A model generated the notes under the pieces. It did not search any database. It saw nothing but the letters and a program-made list of their open reading frames with translations, and was not told the origin of the DNA. Both the position numbers and the translations under genes were made by a program. A stretch of 64,000 bases of DNA from Meloidogyne chitwoodi (taxonomy: Eukaryota > Nematoda > Chromadorea > Rhabditida > Meloidogynidae). Of this stretch, positions 59,012 through 64,000 are shown in pieces. Each line of letters opens with the position of its first letter. The stretch's first letter is position 1. Location of the stretch: assembly GCA_015183035.1 (NCBI GenBank), contig JACZZP010000002.1, positions 930,001 through 994,000 on the forward strand, in the 5' to 3' direction.

Positions 59012-59260
59012 TTTTGATTGCATCACTAAAAAAAGGTGAATTTTTGGCAACTAACGTGCATTTTTATTAAAAATTTTGCCTGCGGCGCTAAAAAAGTGTA
59101 ATTTTCTGCAACAGAGGTTTAAAAATTTTAAAATTTTTCGCCTGCGGCGCTAAAAATGAATTTTTTGCAATAGTGATGTAAAAAATTTTCAAAATTTTCA
59201 TCAATGGCACTAAAAAGAGGGTATTTTTGGCAACAGGATTATAAAATTTAAAAAATTACG
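59012..59260 (+). repeat. About four tandem units of 60-67 bp inside the foldback element
   Basis: Units begin near 59,012, 59,079, 59,141 and 59,202. Each contains a GC.CTAAAAA core, a TTTTTGCAA-type block and an AAAATTTT tail. The two middle units are the most alike, and the outer ones are diverged. Confidence 0.7.
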
Positions 59261-59465
59261 GTTCTTACGGTTTACGGTAACGGTTTACGGTGGTAATTTA
59301 CGGTTACGGTTAAGGATTACGGCTTACGGTAAATTTCGCTAACGGGGCATCTCTAGGGACAGGGATAGGCCAGGTCTTAGTATGTGCCCACTTGACTAAC
59401 TGTTAGACTGGCTTTTATACTATCATAAGCCTTCCGGCTTATATAGTAACACTCACACCTTTACA

Positions 59466-61803
59466 CATATCCAACATACATCTAAACTATTTTCTTTTCT
59501 TTTATCAAATTTTTCTTAAAAGAAAGCTTGATCTTTTAAATATTTAATGACGACAATTGTCAAACAAAATATCATTTTTTATAATTTATGAGTTAAATTT
59601 ATTTTTAAATAGTTAAAAGAATGATTTGTAAAAATATCATTTTTTATATTATTTATGTTCCTCTTTTTTACTTTAAATAAATATGTAGATAATTATTTTA
59701 AATTTATTTAAATTTTTACTAAAATTTATTTTTTATCCTTAAGCACGATCTTTTTTTTATTTAAAAATTTTTTTATTTAAATTAAGGAAGGACTAGTAAA
59801 ACATTTTTTAGCATTAAAAATGTTTTAAAATTCTAAAAAAGGAATTGCTTTTAATTTTATTATTTTTTATAAAATTTTAAGAATAAAAATAGATACATTT
59901 TTATTGTTTTTTACCTAATTAATTATTTAACTTTTTTAATTTTTTTAAAATATTGATAAAATGTTTAAATACTTTAATATTTTTAAATAATTTTTTATGC
60001 ATTTTTAAATTTATATTTAAATATATTTTTAATAATTTTTCTTTTTTTTTATTCCAAGAAATATTTCTGAATTTGATGGGGGCGTTCGTTCTCTTTTAGG
60101 ATAGCTTTATTCTCTTTTCTTAATTTTTTGTTCATTATATTATAATTATAAGATATTTAGTAGAGATATATACCTATATACTAATTAAATTATTATTAAA
60201 TATAAATATTTTTATTTTATTTTTTTATATTTTTTACAAAAACTTTTTAGCATTTTTTAGGGATTGTTGATATTATTTATTTAAAATGATATATCTTTTA
60301 GCTTTTATTTTTTATTTATTTATTTGATCATAGATAATATAATTTCTGAAACTTTAATTTTTTGTTTACATTTTCCCACATTTTTTGTAAATAATGTACT
60401 TTTTTGAAAATATTTTTTGAAAAGCACGTTCTTTGGGTTGTTTAAAAAACAAACAATATAATATATATTATATATAATATTTATCTCTCTTTTTTGCTTC
60501 TCTCTCAACTTTGAAAAGCTTATTTTTATATTCTTTGTTTTCATAGCTTTTACCCGTGTGGCAGTTTGCTAGCCTTCATTTTTGAACGGAGGCTGCTTTT
60601 ACACTTTTATTTATTCTTTTTCCATGTAAATATTTTGTTTTTTTATTATTTAAATTTAATAGAAAATGGAAAAAATAATTCATTTTATGAGAGTAATTAT
60701 TTTGTTATTTAATATTTTTTAAGTTAATAACAACAAAAATGTTATATATATTCCACAGTTTATTTATTGTAAGGATATATGTTATGTGATAAGTAAAATA
60801 TACATTCGAAAATTAAAAATAAAAAAATTATTAATTTAATAACAACATTAATAAAAAAATAAATGCCAAATAAATATTGACAAAAACAATTGTCTAGGCA
60901 TTAATATTTTTGTTTATTATTTTTGTGTAATAATATGTAAATATTTTTAAAATATACTATATATATATATATTATGCCTATTTTATCTAAGAATTTAAAA
61001 TAATTTTAAAAATATATTTTTTATAATTTAAAAAACTTTTTTTTTAAAAAAATAATAATAAATGTCAATTAATATTACAACAAAAAATTCCTTTTTTGGG
61101 TAACTACTTTTTACAACAAAAAAGTTTCGGGTAACAAATATATTTATGGACGTTCAATTCCTTTCAGTTCCACTCCCAAAAACTTTTTTTTTTGTTTTTC
61201 TTATTTAGTATTAACTTTTTTATGTATAATTAGTAAAAATTTATTTTTTATTTGATGCCATTAGCATTCTTTTTTTATAAAAAATTATTGTGACAATGAT
61301 AAACATTTAAAAAAACAGATATTGTTTTTTTCTATTTTTTTTATTAATTTTATACAAAAAAACATTTTAATTGCTTTTGTTTTATTTAAAATATTAAATA
61401 TATATTTATTAGAATATAATATTAATTATATAAAATAAAAACAAATTACTATTGAAGGACAAAAAGTAAAAAAATTTAAGGCCATTTTTTATATATAAGT
61501 TAATAAATATTTAATATAAAAATAAAACTAAAAAAATTATAAATATAAATAAATTAATTATTAAAATATTTTATTTTAATTTAAAAATTTTTAATTGTTT
61601 AAATCTTTTTTTATAATACTAATAAATTTATTAAAAAGAGAATATATTGTTAATATATTATTTTAATAATTTAAATATAATAATTTATTTTTTTTAGTTT
61701 AATTTATTTTTAAATTTAAAAAATAAAAAGAATCTTCTACAAAGAATAATTTTTAAAAATTAATAAATTCAACTAAACATTTTCTTTTTAATATTTAAAA
61801 AAT
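59466..61803. other. AT-rich intergenic DNA
   Basis: No supported gene. The minus-strand frame at 60,320-60,544 is K/I/N/F-rich low complexity. An isolated less AT-rich patch at 60,546-60,605 has no recognisable feature. Confidence 0.5.
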
Positions 61804-61938
61804 ATGAATTTATTAATTAACTCAACAACAGAACAAACCCCATCTTTAACTAAAATTTTAATACAACAAAAAGAATCAAAAGATTTTGAAATAAATGAAG
61901 GACCAGATATTGAATTGGGAGATAATGAATTATTTAGG
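61804..61938 (+). CDS. Probable first exon of a gene running toward or past the right end
   Basis: ATG at 61,804 opens 45 codons (MNLLINSTTEQTPSLTKI..., ending IELGDNELFR) up to a good GTGAG donor at 61,939. The stretch has normal, non-repetitive codon content for this genome and an NST sequon. There is no hydrophobic segment and no family recognised. It could be the extracellular start of a receptor or the start of a cytoplasmic protein. No second exon was found with confidence before 64,000. Confidence 0.5.
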
Positions 61939-64000
61939 TGAGAAATAATTAAATTATAATTGAATAAAATAATTTGATGATTGTTATTATAGAAATTATG
62001 TCAAATTTTGTTCATGAAAATTAAGTTACAGGGGGATTAGTTGTTAAAAGATTTAGCACAACCCTTTGCTTTATTTTAGAATTAATTTTAGTTTATTTTT
62101 AGTTTTAATTTTTGATATAGTCAGAATAGTTAAAATAAAATATTTTCATTTTTTTGTTTATTGATATGCTAATATGCAAGTGTTTTTCTGAAAGTGTGAT
62201 TTAAAAATGTTTAAATTAAAATTAATTTTACTTAAATTTTAATACATAAATATATTTTTATTTATTTTCAGAATTTTGAACATTTTTTAAACTATTTAAT
62301 ATAATTCATTAATTAAAATTTAAATTATATATCAAATTAATACATAAATTATATTTTTTTGTAAATACTAAACATAAATCTTTAAATATTACAAAATAAA
62401 AAAATATTAATTTTTCCAAAAAAATCCACAAATAAAAAATAACAATTTTGCAATAACTGTCTGTTCTATACTACATATTTTATTTTCTCTTTATCTCTTT
62501 ATTAACACAGTCTCTCTTTAAAGCAGCCGACCTAAAATGTTTTTATTGATTTTATTTGCCTTTTTTATTTACAACTGATTTTCTACTGCTTCAAATTAAA
62601 ATATAAATTATTTTTAGATGCGCAAATCATTCATATAAATTCTAAAACTTGTTTCCATAAAAAACTTGTCTAATTTTTATTTATTATTTTATTAAATATA
62701 ATTTTTTAAATTATGTATTAATTTTTCTAAAAAGTTTGATTCTTTCCTTTTACTTAACTAATTTTTTCTTAATTATTCACATGTTTTTCATGCTTCTTTT
62801 TTCCTCAAATATTATTCTCGTTGTTTTTCTTGTCTAACCTTCAAGAAAAAATAAAAAGACTTTTTTATTTTTAAACAATTTTAATATTATTTTTTTAACA
62901 AAATGCCCTTTTATTATCACCAAAAAATATTATTAAAAATACAATTATTTTATAAAATAAATCTTCTAATATTTATAAAATAAAAAGAATAATTCTTATT
63001 AGCTCCTTTAAAAATACACTTTTTTATTTAATAAATTAACTTAATATTCTTCCCTTTCTTTTTAATAATTTATTTATTTTTTTCTTCAATTTTTATAATA
63101 TTGTAGCTAATTTATTTTAAAAATATTATTTTTCTATTATCCATCAGACTCTGATCGACTTTTTTAAAACAAAAGAAAAGGCCAATAAATAAAAATATTA
63201 AAAACTTTTTTAAATTGTTGGCACTAAAATAAAAGAATTTATATATAAAATAAAGAAGTTTCAACCATAATGTTCGTCGTAATCTCTAACAACTTCATTC
63301 TGAGGTTAGTTTTTAGTGTTCCTTCCAAATTGTCAAAAATATATTTTTAAATTATTTTTATAAAACTTTTATTAAATTATTGTTTGAATATGTGATTTTT
63401 TTATTTTTAAAGTTTTTTTTAATGAATAAGTAATATTTCCTATTAATTTTACTTTTAAATATTTTATAAGTATATTATTTCTAAAATTTTCTTTATCTTT
63501 ATTAATCCGGGCCTAACTATTTTAAAATTAAGATTTTAATAAAAATGATTGTTTTATGTTAAATATTAGGTTAACTTTGCGCGTGTGATTGTGAATTTAT
63601 TTATTTTTTGTTTTTTTTAATTGATTAATCCCGATGTAAGCATTTTTTGTGATTATTTTTATTTAATTTTTTTGTATTTTTAATGAATTTGGTGGTCAGA
63701 ACTTTAATTTTTTTGAATACGATAAATGTTTTTTAATTTTAATGAAATTATCGAGTCTTGAAAATTTAAAATTAAATAATTTATTATTGAAAAGTGTTTT
63801 TTGGTCCCATTTTTGTATTTTTTATTTATAATATTTTTGGATGTTTTTTGCTTTTTCTGTTATATCCAGATTGTTATAATTTTGAAATGAAAATCTTGGT
63901 TAATGTAATTAGAAATTAATTAAATTCTTATTTTCTTTTAAAAAATAAAAAAAAAAATATTCAAAAAATAATAAATATTTTTTTTAATAAAATTATATAT
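61939..64000. other. Presumed intron or intergenic DNA at the right edge
   Basis: AT-rich. One candidate small exon lies at 63,271-63,305 (MFVVISNNFIL followed by a GTTAG donor). It might be an alternative first exon of the same gene, but it is too short to support on its own. Confidence 0.4.

Larger units (their letters stand above)
58642..59351. mobile_element. 710-bp inverted-repeat (foldback-type) element with tRNA-like segment
   Basis: The ends are exact inverted 10-mers: GATGCCCCGT at 58,642-58,651 and ACGGGGCATC at 59,342-59,351. Both subterminal zones are packed with TTACGG/CCGTAA motifs in opposite orientation. Inside are a tRNA-like stretch (58,836-58,912) and about four tandem units of 60-67 bp (59,012-59,260) built around GCCTGCGGCGCTAAAAA. 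No coding capacity. It lies inside the duplicated MSP-type promoter segment. No clear target duplication was found. Confidence 0.75.
58540..59465 (-). repeat. Second, inverted copy of the MSP-gene upstream region, split by an insertion
   Basis: Read on the minus strand, 59,465-59,354 and then 58,641-58,540 align with plus-strand 51,497-51,665. Identical blocks are GTGTTACTATATAAG (59,438-59,452) and ATAGTATAAAAGCCAGTCT (59,405-59,423). The far part shares an ordered AAG..CAGT.ACC.AAG...TTCCTTC.CTA.CATT pattern (about 58,570-58,615). The copy has no MSP coding sequence next to it and is split by the 710-bp element at 58,642-59,351. Confidence 0.75.

Noticed and set aside
59466..59560. MSP-domain gene expected downstream of the second promoter copy
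   Set aside because: No MSP motif can be read in any frame there, and the similarity to the first locus fades within about 50 bases.
1..64000. CRISPR array, bacterial operons, rRNA genes or a spliced-leader RNA gene
   Set aside because: No regularly spaced direct repeats with unique spacers, no ribosome-binding-site-led operons and no SL1 donor sequence were seen. The window is clearly eukaryotic.

Overview
The window is nuclear DNA of a nematode. The background is extremely AT-rich with many short TAAA/TAAT runs. Genes are cut into small exons by short AT-rich GT...AG introns, and the gene set includes a major-sperm-protein-domain gene and a DMSR-type neuropeptide receptor, both typical of nematodes. 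The composition and intron style suggest a plant-parasitic tylenchid such as a root-knot nematode (Meloidogyne). That placement is inference from composition, not a database match.

Layout. 3.4-9.9 kb carries three minus-strand genes: a small membrane-anchored cysteine protein, a phosphatidylinositol transfer protein (PITP) with an apparent one-base frameshift, and a membrane-anchored cysteine-rich protein that may be a cystine-knot ligand. 9.9-19 kb is AT-rich and seems gene-free, apart from two short inverted-repeat elements. At 19.08-19.69 kb is a small type I membrane protein gene.

19,985-36,839 is one complete LTR retrotransposon of about 16.9 kb. It has near-identical 595-600 bp LTRs, a TATAT target duplication, a primer-binding site and a polypurine tract. 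It is the standout of the window. ORF1 (2,657 codons) fuses Gag, a viral-type envelope glycoprotein, two tandem retropepsin domains, reverse transcriptase, RNase H and a DD35E integrase in the Ty3/Gypsy order. ORF2 (1,277 codons) is an intact superfamily 1, UPF1-like helicase. I know of no described LTR element with this combination. Both ORFs are open and the LTRs differ only by one 5-bp slippage unit, so the copy is young.

36.8-58 kb holds plus-strand host genes: a four-span membrane protein with an acidic tail, a UDP-glycosyltransferase, a DMSR-like G-protein-coupled receptor with a long tail, and a Shaw (Kv3)-type potassium channel. A minus-strand MSP-domain gene lies between the last two. 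The MSP gene's upstream region has a second, inverted copy at 58.5-59.5 kb, which is split by a 710-bp inverted-repeat element containing a tRNA-like segment. Near the right end only the probable first exon of a further gene is visible (61,804-61,938).

Exon limits were read by eye from splice signals, reading frame and family conservation. Many lie within a base or two, but none was checked against transcripts.
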